A DNA stretch of 64,000 bases from Saprolegnia diclina VS20 (taxonomy: Eukaryota > Oomycota > Saprolegniomycetes > Saprolegniales > Saprolegniaceae): positions 435,379-499,378 of the forward strand of contig NW_008246070.1 of assembly GCF_000281045.1 (NCBI RefSeq), read 5' to 3'. Position numbers and translations under genes: made by a program. Below the pieces are notes generated by a model. That model ran no database searches and was not told the DNA's origin. It worked only from the letters and a program-made list of their open reading frames with translations. Numbering within the stretch: the stretch's first letter is position 1; each line of letters starts with the position of its first letter. Below are positions 21,078 through 30,978 of the stretch, one piece after another.

Positions 21078-22295
21078 ATGGTACGCATCCTCGCAGCGAG
21101 CTTGGCTCATCTCACGGCCGTCGTCTTCGCCGCCGGGAACGCGACTCGTGGTGTGTGCTACGATACGTACGGCATCGACCACATCGACCAGCACTTTGCG
21201 ACGATCAAGGAGCGCTTCACGGCCGTGCGCACCTTCCAGTCCATCGCCAAGGGCGTCAACGTCATCGACGCTGCGGCCAAGGCCGGGCTCCAGATCGCGG
21301 CCGGGGTCTGGATCCGAGGCAACTACACGGCCGACCTGCAAGCCGCGATCGACGGCGCGCGTCGCCACCCGGACGCGGTCCACGCGATCTTCATGGGCAA
21401 CGAAGACCTCTTCCAGAATGCCATGTCGGTCGAGACCGTTGTGGCCAAGGTGCACGAGGCCAAGGATCGTCTGCGCCAGGCAGGCCTCGCCCACATCAAG
21501 GTCGGGTCGGTGCAGATGGACGGGGACTGGCTCCGTGCGCCGGCGCTGGTTGCGGCCTGTGACGTCGTGGGCGTCAACATCTACGCCTTCTTTGGCGGCG
21601 CGTCCATCTCGTGGACCAACCCGGTCATGGACCTCGACGCCCGCTGGCAGAATCTTGTCCGCTTGTACGGTCCGGATAAGCTCACTATCACCGAAACGGG
21701 CTGGCCCCACGCCGGCGGCAACAACGGCGCCCACATCTCAAGCCGCGAAAATGCGGTCGCGTACTATCAGTCCTTTGTGCAGTGGACGGAGCGCGGCAAC
21801 GGCGGCGGCCTGCCCTACTACTTCATGTTCCACGACAACCCGAGCAAAGGCGGGTTCGAAGCCAACTTTGGGCTCGCGGGCGTCGACGGGCGCTGGAAGT
21901 TTGACCTCGGCGCGCCGTTTACGGGGCCCCGTACTTTCTCGATCGTGTCGAGCCAAGGTCTTAGCGTCGGCGCGCTCCACGGCGGGCTCCGTGCGCACCA
22001 CGCAGCATCACCGATCTCGGCCGACGACCTCTGGCAGCTCGGCGGCGACGCCCTCGTCAACCAAGGTGGCCAGCAACCTTGTCTGGACGTGTCGCGCCAT
22101 GATAACAACCAACTGACTATCGCTCTGCACCCGTGCAGCGCCAACAACACCAACCAAATGTGGCGCCAAGAGCCGTCGCGACTAGTGCATGCCACGTACA
22201 GCGTCTGCCTCGATGTCGACCCAACCCAAGGCAACAAGGTGCAGGTCTTTGCCTGCGTGGACGACGCACCCAACCAGCGCTTCTCATTTGTCTAA
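21078..22295 (+). CDS. Secreted GH17 beta-1,3-glucanase with C-terminal ricin-type lectin domain
   Basis: Single exon, 405 residues, signal peptide at about 1-19. The GH17 domain (about 24-285) starts GVCYDTYG, has the acid/base Glu in FMGNEDLF (about residue 115) and the nucleophile Glu in TITETGWP (about residue 205), and ends with YYFMFHDNPSK...FGLAGVDG, all typical. The last about 115 residues form a beta-trefoil-like lectin module (CLDVSRHDNNQLTIALHPC; NQMW; VCLDVDPTQGNKVQVFAC; NQRFSF) with paired Cys and QxW/QxF-like ends. It should cleave or transglycosylate beta-1,3-glucan, the main oomycete wall polymer; the lectin tail probably targets it to polysaccharide. Its stop lies 20 bp from the stop of the next gene on the opposite strand. 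Confidence 0.93.
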   Translation: MVRILAASLAHLTAVVFAAGNATRGVCYDTYGIDHIDQHFATIKERFTAVRTFQSIAKGVNVIDAAAKAGLQIAAGVWIRGNYTADLQAAIDGARRHPDAVHAIFMGNEDLFQNAMSVETVVAKVHEAKDRLRQAGLAHIKVGSVQMDGDWLRAPALVAACDVVGVNIYAFFGGASISWTNPVMDLDARWQNLVRLYGPDKLTITETGWPHAGGNNGAHISSRENAVAYYQSFVQWTERGNGGGLPYYFMFHDNPSKGGFEANFGLAGVDGRWKFDLGAPFTGPRTFSIVSSQGLSVGALHGGLRAHHAASPISADDLWQLGGDALVNQGGQQPCLDVSRHDNNQLTIALHPCSANNTNQMWRQEPSRLVHATYSVCLDVDPTQGNKVQVFACVDDAPNQRFSFV

Positions 22296-22315
22296 GCATC
22301 ATAACAAAGTAGAGC

Positions 22316-24871
22316 TAGTCATCGTTCTTGTACTCGTCCTCGTCGTTCTCATCCTTGGCGTCCGTGGCGTCGTCCGCAGCTGACGTCTCGAGGCCCGCAA
22401 CGAGGTCTTCTTCGTCCTCGGTGAAGACACCCTTGAACGCGCCCAAATTCTTTCCAAAAACGTTGGCCACCACGGCTTGCAGAGCCTTGCGCTAAGTGTA
22501 CTCGTGAGCGACGGCCAAGGTGAGGCCGCTGTACCTTGTGCTCTTCCTTCTTCTTGTCGATAGCAAAGCGCTCCATGAGCGACGGGCGCGCGGCGGCAGC
22601 TGCAAGAATCCGCTCGCGGTTGCGCTTGAGAGATTCTTGGTACGCCTTGCGGTCATCTTCGGCCTTGGCTTTGGCCGCGGCTTCCGGGTCCTCCTACAGA
22701 CAGCGTGTTGCATGCATGAACGAGACATTCGCAGTACGACGTAGTTGCCCTTCTCTTCCTTCCGCTTGCGTTCGCTATCAGAGACCTCAGCAATCACTTG
22801 CTTGGCAATGTTCTTGAGCTTCTCTTTTTTCGCCACGAGTGCCTCCTCCTGCAGCGTGCCACGTCAGAGGAACATCCGGATACGAGCCGAATAAAGCAAT
22901 CGACCTGGCTCTTGTCGACTTGACGACGCGCCTTCAATTTGGCTTGAATCGCTTCGGTGCGCAGCTTGTGGGACGCCGTCATCGAGACTTTGGTGCTGGC
23001 CTTGGCAGCTTCCATGGCCGCCTCCAACCGCTGCCGCCGCTCCGCTTCCACAGCTTCCTTCTATTATGCGCCTAAGCATCAACGTTGATGGACGAGTGTA
23101 CCTCAGCGCGCTCGGCCGCAGTGAGGCGCTCGATGCGCGCTTGCTTCTTTTGCGCCATCTTGGCTGTCTTCTCGGGGCGCGTGATCGAAAACTCGTCCAC
23201 TTGTGTCGTCGTGCGCCGGCTCTTGGCGCGCTGCAGCGACGCCTTCCACTGCGTTTGCATTGCTTGAAAGTCGGGTACGGGCTGCGCCTTGATGCGCACA
23301 TGAGCTTCAGGTGCTGCGCGCGATTTCCTCGGCTTGGCCTGCGCGAGCCGGGGCGGTAATTGGCTTTGCGCAAGCAGCGCGGCGGCGCGTTCGGCAACGC
23401 GCTTCTGCCGTGCGAGCTCGGCCACGTCACCGTCGGTCGGCTCAAACACGGGGGGATCACGCGCCTTGAAAGGCTGATACTCGCGGCTTGCTGCCTCCTG
23501 TACCTTTTGAAGGCGCTGGTGCTTGCGTTCGCGCGTCTTGGCCTCGTTCTCGAGCAACCCTAGTTGCGCCTAAGCGTTCTGGTTCGTTCGACACGGTCGT
23601 GTACCGGTAAACGGCGTTGCGCGCTTGGCACGCTCGAGCTTGGCGCGCGCGTCGGCGGCACGTGCGGCCTCTTCCTCTTGCGCTCGCTCCTTCCTGCCAC
23701 AAGTTTGTTGATGAGTACTCGCTCGTACATTGCTGCGTGTCGTACGCTTCAAAATACGAGCCGTGTCGCTTCCGGTTGGAAGTTGCAGTCGCCTCCGACA
23801 AGAACGAAGAGTGCACGCCTACATACGTTCGGTGATCGATGATTACTACGCACCAGGATCGTACTCGAAATGCGGGTCGCCCACGTGCTCGGCGGAGCAT
23901 CATCGTCCGACGCAGGGTTGGCTGTGTGGCGTTCTCGGCGCTGGGTGGTAACGGCACTTGTCGGACTTGTGCACGGCTACGCAGGGTTTGGTATATTAAG
24001 AGTTCAAACTGCAGGTAAGCATGTACATACCTCCGGCTCTTCGACAATGTCATCGAACCCAGGCGGTTCGTCTTCGATTGAGCTCGCGGTTCGCGGTCCT
24101 GCTACGTTAAACTCGGGTGGCGCCGACTCGTCGCCGTGGATGTCGTTGAAGAACGACTCGCCTGCGTCGATGACAAGGTCGCGCTTCTTGGTCACGTTTG
24201 GCCGCGAGGATTGAGGCGTCGGGTGCACTTTGGCCGGCTGCTCCCACAAGAGCGCTTCCAGTTGTTTGGCTTTGGCCTCGGCGGCGTTCTTCTCTTGGAT
24301 GAGGCGCTCGACCACCGCCAAGTCTCGCTCCTGAGCCTACGATCCCATACTATGAGTACACAATGGTGATGCGCGGTGCTACAGCTTTGAAGGCGGAGAT
24401 CTTTTTCATGAGAGCTGCGGTTGGCGACGCACGCTTGTCAATGTCGCGCTTCATTTGCTCGATAGGGCTCTCGACAGTCGACGCTTGGTTTGTCGGTGGC
24501 CGTGCCGGCGGCGGTGCGCGCTTCACTGGTCGCCGGTGGCCCGTCCCCTGCGTACAACATTGCCGCGGGCTCACACGTGCGTAGTCCAACGTACATGGAC
24601 CTCTAATGCAGCTTCAAAAGCTGTTTTCGTGCCGGCGCCTTTGGTCTTGGATCGTTTTGCCTTGAGCTCGCGAATGATTCGGGCCCGGTCCTCTTCCTAA
24701 TAGCTCGTCGTCATATAGAAAGACCCTTGGCAACGGTACGTCTTTGGTCGTCGCGTCGGCGTCCATGTAGCGGTAGTGAGTCGAGACCGCGTCAAAGTGG
24801 CGAGCCAGAGGAACCGTGGTTCGCGACTGCAGCGCCGCGCTTTGGACCATCACCTTGGTGCTCGCGTCCAT
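22316..24871 (-). CDS. Coiled-coil protein, possibly FAM161-like (basal body/cilium)
   Basis: About ten short minus-strand exons join over introns of 40-65 nt. The start ATG is at 24871 and the stop TAG at 22318-22316. The product, over 550 residues, is mostly charged helix (for example RKHQRLQKVQEAA; AERRQRLEAAMEAAKAS; KAEDDRKAYQESLKRNRER) with an acidic tail. Two short motifs, YQPFKARDPPVF and IKAQPVPDF, plus QLPPRL, are reminiscent of the FAM161/UPF0564 family of basal-body proteins; this is inference from motif shape only, and TPX2-like microtubule proteins are an alternative. The segment 24036-23700 is unclear: either one intron of about 340 nt, long for this genome, or further small exons. 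A flagellar role would suit a zoospore-forming organism. Confidence 0.7.
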
Positions 24872-25477
24872 TTGGCTATAAATACCGCTGATGTCAGCGT
24901 GAACTATGAGAAGCTAGTCGATTAAAGAGACCTGGAATGTTACGTGATTTCCTTTCTACATAAAATTCCACTCGACCACTCTGCACTTACCGAGTGCGTC
25001 CCTTCAGTAGGGCTCTCGGTTCTCATGTCTGCGGTAGGACTGATTTTCTGATTGGGTCACAGAGCTCCTCGCTTGGCGTCTTCCATCCCACCGCTCCAAG
25101 CCCTCAGCACATGTAGCTGGTCGCGCCGAAGTGTCTCCACCAAGCTACTCGTGGTTATTACCAAGCGCCGTCTGCTTCAAGAAGCGCCTTCGCTTCTGTC
25201 CACAGACTCAACTGCAGCACGTTGCGTGGCCGCTGCCACGTGTATCCGGATGCCCATCATAAACTGCAGCCAATCACAGCGCCGAGCGCACCCAGCTCGA
25301 ACATCGTCCAATCTAATGTACAAGTCGTACATTCTCAATACTGACAACAAGTTTAATGTCGTGTACTGTACGTACGAGAAGAAGCCAAGCGGGCTGCAAG
25401 ATTATTCGGGTTGAAGGCACCCACGGAGATCGGTTTTTGGGAGAGACCGATTGCGAAATCAAATTTGATCTCGACCC
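24872..25477. other. Intergenic, divergent promoter region
   Basis: Holds an ATCCGGAT-type element at 25242-25253 and a CCAAT box (CCAATCACAG) at 25270-25279, both upstream of the PLP-enzyme gene. No supported gene. Confidence 0.6.
25242..25279 (+). promoter_or_regulatory. ATCCGGAT-type element and CCAAT box before the PLP-enzyme gene
   Basis: GTATCCGGATGC at 25242-25253, followed by CCAATCACAG at 25270-25279, about 200 bp before the start codon. CCAAT boxes bind NF-Y in eukaryotes; the ATCCGGAT factor is unknown. Confidence 0.45.
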
Positions 25478-27086
25478 ATGGCGGTGGTTCCTGCGTGCTT
25501 GAACGCGGCCCTCGGCGAGCCGCTGCCCGACGACGTCCACGCGGTCTCGGTCTCGATGCCCAAGTGGAGCCACGTCGAGCGCTACGAGCAGGGCTGCCCG
25601 GAGCTCCACGCGTCGCTGCGCAGCGGGTACCCACGCTTCGTCTACCATGGGTACGTCAAGGATCTCAATGGCTGGTGCACAAGCAAGTACGCCATTGACG
25701 ACGAGTCGCAGACGGCCCGCGTCCTGCCCACGCAGGCTGTCGCCAAGCGCTGCGAGGCCTTTCTCCACCGCAGCTTCCCGGACGCGGCCATCGACATCAT
25801 TCCACTGCACGCATGCGACGCCCACGCCGTCGTGCTCCCTACGATCGCAGCCGCTTGCTTCAAGGCCTTTTGGCAACACAGCGGCGAGATCACGTCGTCG
25901 CGCCTCGCCGAGCACGTCTTGGACGCTGCGTCAAAGGGCACGCCGTCGGCATCACGTATGGACAACACGCCGACGCATGCGTTGCTGCGTAATCGCATCG
26001 GCAGCCTCTACGACGTCCCGAGCGACCACGTCAACCTGTACCCCTCCGGCATGGCGTCCATCTTCGCCGCTTTCCGACTCGTCCAAACCCTCCGCGGCCA
26101 TCTGCCCGGCAAAACCGTCCTCGTCGGGTTCCCGTACCTCGATACACTCAAAATGCTCCGGCGAACGGAGTGGAGCGCGGGCGACGTCCTCTTCTTTCCG
26201 CGCGGCGACGCGGCCGACCTCGACGCCATCGACGCCATCGACCACGTGCATGCGATCTTCACCGAGTTCCCGAGCAACCCGCTTCTCCATAGCACCGACT
26301 TGCCGCGCCTCGCCGCCATTGCCCACCGCCACAACACGGTGCTCGTTGTCGACGACACGGTCGGCTCGTACAACGTCAACGTATTCCTTTCGATGCAAAT
26401 CGTATGTGCTAAAGTCCGCTTAGGTGCTGCGCGAGACGAACGGACACGCGGCGGACCTCGTCGCGACGAGCTTGACCAAGATCTTTAGCGGCACGGGCAC
26501 GGTCATGGGCGGGTCCCTCGTCGTCAACCCGTCGTCGCCGCTTCTCAGCACGCTCCTTCAAGCGCTGCATAACGATAGCTTCCTCTACGAAGACGACGCG
26601 GCCGCGCTGCTTCGCGACTCGGACGACCTCGAAACGCGCCTCACGCGTGTGAATGCAACCGCCGCCACCATTGCGTCGCGGCTCGAGGCGCACCCAAAGG
26701 TCGAGCGTATCTTTTACCCAAAGTACGTCGACACGGCGGCGTACGAGCACTTCAACTTGGCTGCGGCAGCAACCGACGCGCACGGCCCGCTCCTCTCGGT
26801 CGTGCTCCACGGAGGCCAAGCGGCCGCCAAGGTACACGGTGTCATGCATGCATGTAGAGGTCTCATAGCCGGGTAGGCGTTCTACGACGCGCTGACGTTT
26901 GCGAAAGGGCCGAGCTTGGGCACCAACTTTACGCTCTCGTGCCCGTACACGCTCCTAGCGCACTACGATGAGCTCGACTACGTCGAGTCATGCGGCGTGC
27001 CCCGCGACCTCATCCGCATCTCGATCGGCCTCGAGGCCATGGACGAGATTTGGGCCATTCTAGACGCTGCCTTTGCATGTTGTTAA
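25478..27086 (+). CDS. Cystathionine gamma-synthase-like PLP enzyme (fungal Str2 type)
   Basis: Exons 25478-26380, 26424-26831 and 26877-27086 give 506 residues in frame; introns are 43 and 45 nt. A fold-type I PLP enzyme of the Cys/Met metabolism family, with a long N-terminal part (HAVSVSMPKWSHVERYEQG, GYPRFVYH) as in the fungal Str2 branch. Visible sites are NLYPSGMASIF (cofactor phosphate contact), EFPSNP, VVDDTVGSYNVN (the Asp that contacts the PLP pyridine nitrogen) and ATSLTKIFSGTG with the Schiff-base Lys (about residue 319). The C-terminal PSLGTNFTL and LIRISIGLE motifs are present. Expected reaction: gamma-replacement of activated homoserine with cysteine to give cystathionine (transsulfuration toward methionine). 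Exact substrate choice cannot be read from sequence. Confidence 0.9.
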
Positions 27087-27237
27087 CCAAATCCCATGCG
27101 TGTATGTATTTCAACCAACACGAGAGGTCCGCTTGGAGGCGTGGAGCTAGAACACGCAAAGTACGAGCCCGGGAGATCTCGCGGTCGCATTAGCATCGGC
27201 CGCTTACCCCGCACTATCTATCTGAGGTTGTGTTTGT

Positions 27238-27486
27238 CTATTTCAAGTGCTTGAAGATCTGCGGCGCAGCGCACTTGTCGACGCACTTCAACAGGTCAAA
27301 GTACTGGCCGTCGCAGCCGCCCTTGCCGGCGACGCGGTCCAGGCACGCGTTGTACTCCTTGACGACCGGCGCGCACTTGGACTCGCAGCCCTTGCGGATT
27401 TCCGGGTAGATGTCAACGGGATCTTCGCCAGCCTACTCAAGCAGCATGAGCATCTCGGTCCGTCGACCTCGTCCGTCGTCTACCAT
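27238..27486 (-). CDS. UQCRH: Cytochrome bc1 complex hinge subunit (QCR6/UQCRH)
   Basis: The main exon 27432-27238 encodes a 65-residue protein when joined to an initiator codon at 27486-27484 across a 51-nt intron, so exon 1 contributes only the ATG. The sequence DPVDIYPEIRKGCESKC...NACLDRV...GGCDGQYFDLLKCVDKC matches the hinge protein of complex III, with four cysteines forming two disulfides in a helical hairpin. It sits on the intermembrane-space side and assists cytochrome c1-cytochrome c docking. The acidic hinge found at the N-terminus of yeast and mammal homologues is essentially missing. It faces away from the complex I subunit gene at 28138. Confidence 0.88.
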
Positions 27487-28137
27487 GGTGCTTGTCGTCT
27501 TCGTTTCCAGCCAAACAAAAAATGCAACCAGTCAGTGGGGCCGGCCCACTTAAGTGCGCCTCGCTCCCACTCGAGGTTTGTATACGCTAATCGCACGCAA
27601 CCTTCTGCCCGGACACACAAAAACGCACGCCTCGAAATAGCCGCCGCCGGCCCACGACGCCTCGCTAGCTCCATGGCTCCCAACGTCGTGCCACTACGTG
27701 TAGCGATCTTAGCCACGTCTTAGTCCCGCCAGTTCTTGGTGGGCGCGGTCCCCTCCTACACGTTTGCTACTCGTAGTACTAGTATGCTTGCAGTGCTGTT
27801 GCCGTCAAGGGCAAATGCAGTTCCCGCCTTTTCAGCGCCTTCAACTCGGTCCGTGGTCACGCGATATTGCGTCGGTGGAGATACGTCGTGCGCGCTGGCC
27901 GTCGTACTGCACTTACATCTACCGACCGCTCGGCGGAGAGGGCGGGCCCGCAAAGGCTTCGTCGGGCTTCGCTGCGGCCGGCCCGATTTGGCGGGCCATC
28001 TGGGTGCAACTAGCCGGCGCCGAAAAAACCTGTGACTTTGCATCTCGCACTTGCCTCGGGGTGCAAATATCGAGTGTGAGAGGTTTGGGTTTGCGGTGGC
28101 GACGGGTGGCATTGTCCTCTTGACTGGTCGGGAAAAG
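27487..28137. other. Shared divergent promoter region of two respiratory-chain genes
   Basis: Lies between the starts of the complex III hinge subunit (-) and the complex I 24-kDa subunit (+). Open frames here are not protein-like. It is a candidate bidirectional promoter; no known motif was identified. Confidence 0.5.
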
Positions 28138-28914
28138 ATGTTGTCGCGCCTCGTAGCTTCTGCCGCGCGCCGGGCGCCCGCGGCCCGCGCCATGAGCGGC
28201 GGCGCCATCTCGCAGCACCGGGACACGCCCGACAACACGAAGGAGACGCCGTTCGACTTTAGCGAGGAGAACTACGTCAAGGTGCATGCGATCCTGTCGC
28301 GGTACCCGGAGAACTACAAGGCGTCGGCGATCATCCCGCTGCTCGACCTCGCCCAGCGCCAGCACGGCGGGTGGCTCCCGCTTGCGGCCATGAACAAGGT
28401 CGCGCGCATCACGGAGGTCAAGCCCATCCAGGTGTACGAGGTCGCGACCTTTTACACCATGTTCAACCGCGAGAAGGTCGGCAAGTACTTTATCCAGCTC
28501 TGCGGCACGACGCCGTGCATGATTTGCGGCTCGGAAGAGATCAAGAAGACGATCGAGTCGCACCTTGGCATCAAGGAGGGCGAGACGACGGCCGACGACC
28601 TCTTTACGCTCCGCGAAGTCGAGTGCCTCGGCGCGTGCGCCAACGCGCCCATGGTGCAGATCAACGACGACTTTTACGAAAACTTGACGCCGCAGACGAC
28701 GCGCGAGCTCCTCGACGCGTGCAAGGCGGGCAAGGCGCCGGTCATGAACAAGTGGGGCTCGCTCCCGATGAACGGCCAGCTCTCGTGCGAAGGCCCGCAG
28801 GGCAAGACGACGCTCAAGTGGGAGCACCCGCCGGCCGGCTTCAAGATGCGCCCCGACTCGGACCTCGTGCCCAAGGTCGACCCCAAGACGATCAAGGAAG
28901 AAATGTTGTACTAG
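28138..28914 (+). CDS. NDUFV2: Mitochondrial complex I 24-kDa subunit (NDUFV2)
   Basis: Single exon, 258 residues from the ATG at 28138, which opens a basic, Ala/Arg-rich mitochondrial targeting sequence ([19 protein letters not shown]). The frame is open further upstream to 28051 but that part lacks such character. The domain is a thioredoxin-like 2Fe-2S ferredoxin: CGTTPC (Cys-x4-Cys) near residue 122 and ECLGAC (Cys-x3-Cys) near residue 163 supply the four cluster ligands. [18 protein letters not shown] is the family hallmark. It carries the N1a cluster beside the FMN subunit in the matrix arm. Neighbouring gene 27238-27486 encodes a complex III subunit on the other strand. Confidence 0.96.
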   Translation: MLSRLVASAARRAPAARAMSGGAISQHRDTPDNTKETPFDFSEENYVKVHAILSRYPENYKASAIIPLLDLAQRQHGGWLPLAAMNKVARITEVKPIQVYEVATFYTMFNREKVGKYFIQLCGTTPCMICGSEEIKKTIESHLGIKEGETTADDLFTLREVECLGACANAPMVQINDDFYENLTPQTTRELLDACKAGKAPVMNKWGSLPMNGQLSCEGPQGKTTLKWEHPPAGFKMRPDSDLVPKVDPKTIKEEMLY

Positions 28915-29076
28915 GCGTATGAGATAGAACCGCGCGTCCAAATATATAAGTCGGAGCCAACGATCGTACGTTGTTGTCCTTGCCGTCAACGTCCTCACTG
29001 CGTCTGTCCCATGCATGACATACACGTAATGGCCCATGTACAGGGAGAAGAAGAGAAGGCGTGTTGCACGCAGATA

Positions 29077-30494
29077 TTACTTCTTCTTGGCGGCCGCCTT
29101 TTGCATCTTGACGGCCTGGTGGTTGACCTTGGCGTCCTGAACGAACGGGAGGAAGGTGACGCCGCCCATGAACGGGACGAGCACGTCCGGGACGCGGACA
29201 CCTTCGGGCGTCTGGTTGTTCTCCAAGATGCAGCAGATCGTGCGCGTCGTCGCGCAGAGCGTCGCGTTGAGCAGGTGCACGTACTTCTTCTCGGTCTGGT
29301 TCATCTTCTTGACGCCGCAGCGGATCTCCATCGCGCGCGCCTGGTAGTCGGTGCAGTTGGAGGCCGAGACGAGCTCACGGAACTCGGCGTAGGCCGGGAA
29401 CCACGCTTCCAAGTCGTACTTCTTGGTCGCTGCGTTGTTGAGCTCGCCCGAGACGATGTTGATGACGCGGTACGGGAGGCCGAGTGACTGGTAGAACGCC
29501 TCGGCAGTCGAGATCATCTCCTGGAGCATCTCGTCCGACTTCTCCGGCTCGCACAAGACGAACTGCTCGACCTTCTCGAACTGGTGCACGCGGAAGATAC
29601 CCCACGTGTCCTTGCCGTGCGACCCCGCTTCCTTGCGAAAGCACGTCGACGAACCCGCATACCGGATCGGGAGCGACGACTCGGTGATCCATTCATCTAC
29701 GTGCGCATGTTGGCCTCGTTGGATCAGCTTTAGAGCATACCCTTGTGGAAGCCGCACATGGGCTGCTCCGACGTCGCAATGAGGTACTTTTCGTCCGAGG
29801 GATCGGCGCCCGTGACCTTGTAGAGAGCTTCGTCAAACTCCGAGAGCTGCGCGACGCCCGCCATGACTTCCTTGCTCATAAAGTACGGGGGCTGGAGCAG
29901 CGTGTACTTGCGGTTCATAAGGAACGCCTGGCCGTACATGATCAACGCCTGGTTGAGCATGACACCGTAGCCCTTGAGGAAGTACGCGCGGTGGCCGGCG
30001 ACAGCGACGCCCTTCTCCGGCTCGTAGCCGTCAATGCGGTGGAGCACTTCGTGGTGGAAGTGGAGCGCGTCGTCGTGGGGGCGGCACGCGCCCCACGTAG
30101 CAACAACTTCGTTGTCGTCTTCGTTCTGCGAGACGGGCACCGTCGGGTCGACGAGGTTGCCAATCTTGCTGAGCTCGCGATCGACGACGAGCTTGAGGGC
30201 GTCGACCTCGGCCTTGGCAGCCGGCTCCGAGGCCGCCAAGTCCTTGCGCTTCTGGATGAGCGGCTGGGCCTCGGCCTGCTTCTTGGCCTTGATGAGGTCC
30301 TTGATCTGCGCCTGGAGCGCGTTGATGTTCATCTTCGTCGTCTCCCACTCGCCGGTCTTCTTGCGCCACTCCTCATCGAGGGCGATGACCTGGTCCACGA
30401 GGTCGACGCTGGCGAAGCGCTTCTTCTGGCTCTCGCGGACGATGTCGGGGTTGCCACCGCGCTCGACGCGGAGTTGGTTGATGTCAATGGGCAT
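29077..30494 (-). CDS. SARS1: Cytosolic seryl-tRNA synthetase
   Basis: Exons 30494-29741 and 29696-29077 over a 44-nt intron give 457 residues. The N-terminal arm (about 25-110) is the long antiparallel coiled coil that contacts the tRNA extra arm ([24 protein letters not shown]). Class II motifs: motif 2 [27 protein letters not shown] region, and motif 3 [20 protein letters not shown] with the catalytic Arg. The Ser-binding [14 protein letters not shown] junction forms exactly across the intron. The C-terminus is Lys-rich (QKAAAKKK), as in eukaryotic cytosolic enzymes; no mitochondrial presequence. Attaches serine to tRNA-Ser. Start ATG 30494 was chosen because the protein aligns from MPIDINQLR; upstream sequence carries CCAAT boxes. 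Confidence 0.96.
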
Positions 30495-30569
30495 GATGCG
30501 GCTGGACCGAAGGAAGCGACTGCAAGACTGGAACCCGACTCCACGCCAGCGAAAACCCCAGGATTTCGA

Positions 30570-30603
30570 CCAATCACAGCGCGTCAAATGTAGCCAATCA
30601 CAC
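30570..30603 (-). promoter_or_regulatory. Twin CCAAT boxes upstream of seryl-tRNA synthetase
   Basis: CCAATCACAG at 30570 and CCAATCACAC at 30594 are spaced 24 bp apart, about 75-110 bp before the start codon at 30494. CCAAT boxes are bound by NF-Y in eukaryotes. Confidence 0.5.
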
Positions 30604-30930
30604 CCCGCGCCCATCGACCTCGGCCACGTGCAGAGACTTCCTGTGGTCCTCTCGCGGTTCGCGGGGCCGGCTCTGGGAGTGTACGACGTGGTGTCGTCCG
30701 TCGACACACCGCAGGAAGAACGACATGAGCGTACTGCAAAACGACTAACGTAGTACGTTTGCTATAAACTACATGGATTCTACGTCGACTAATCCAATCG
30801 GGCTGTGTACTACTAACGTTAGTACGACATGTCGTAGTGCAAAGTGGCGTCGTCGCCGACTGCGTTCGGAGGCCGTGGGAGTCCTTTGGGAGGCAACGCC
30901 AGTGAGTTGCATCCACGCGATTTGATGTTT

Positions 30931-30978
30931 GATTGGGATGTGCGCCAATCACAGTGCCGGATCTTGAGGAGCCAATGG
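30931..30978. promoter_or_regulatory. Cluster of three CCAAT-type boxes with no assigned gene
   Basis: GATTGG at 30931-30936 (reverse CCAATC), CCAATCACAG at 30945-30954 and CCAATGGGCG from about 30972. This looks like a promoter core, but I found no credible gene starting nearby on either strand. Confidence 0.35.
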
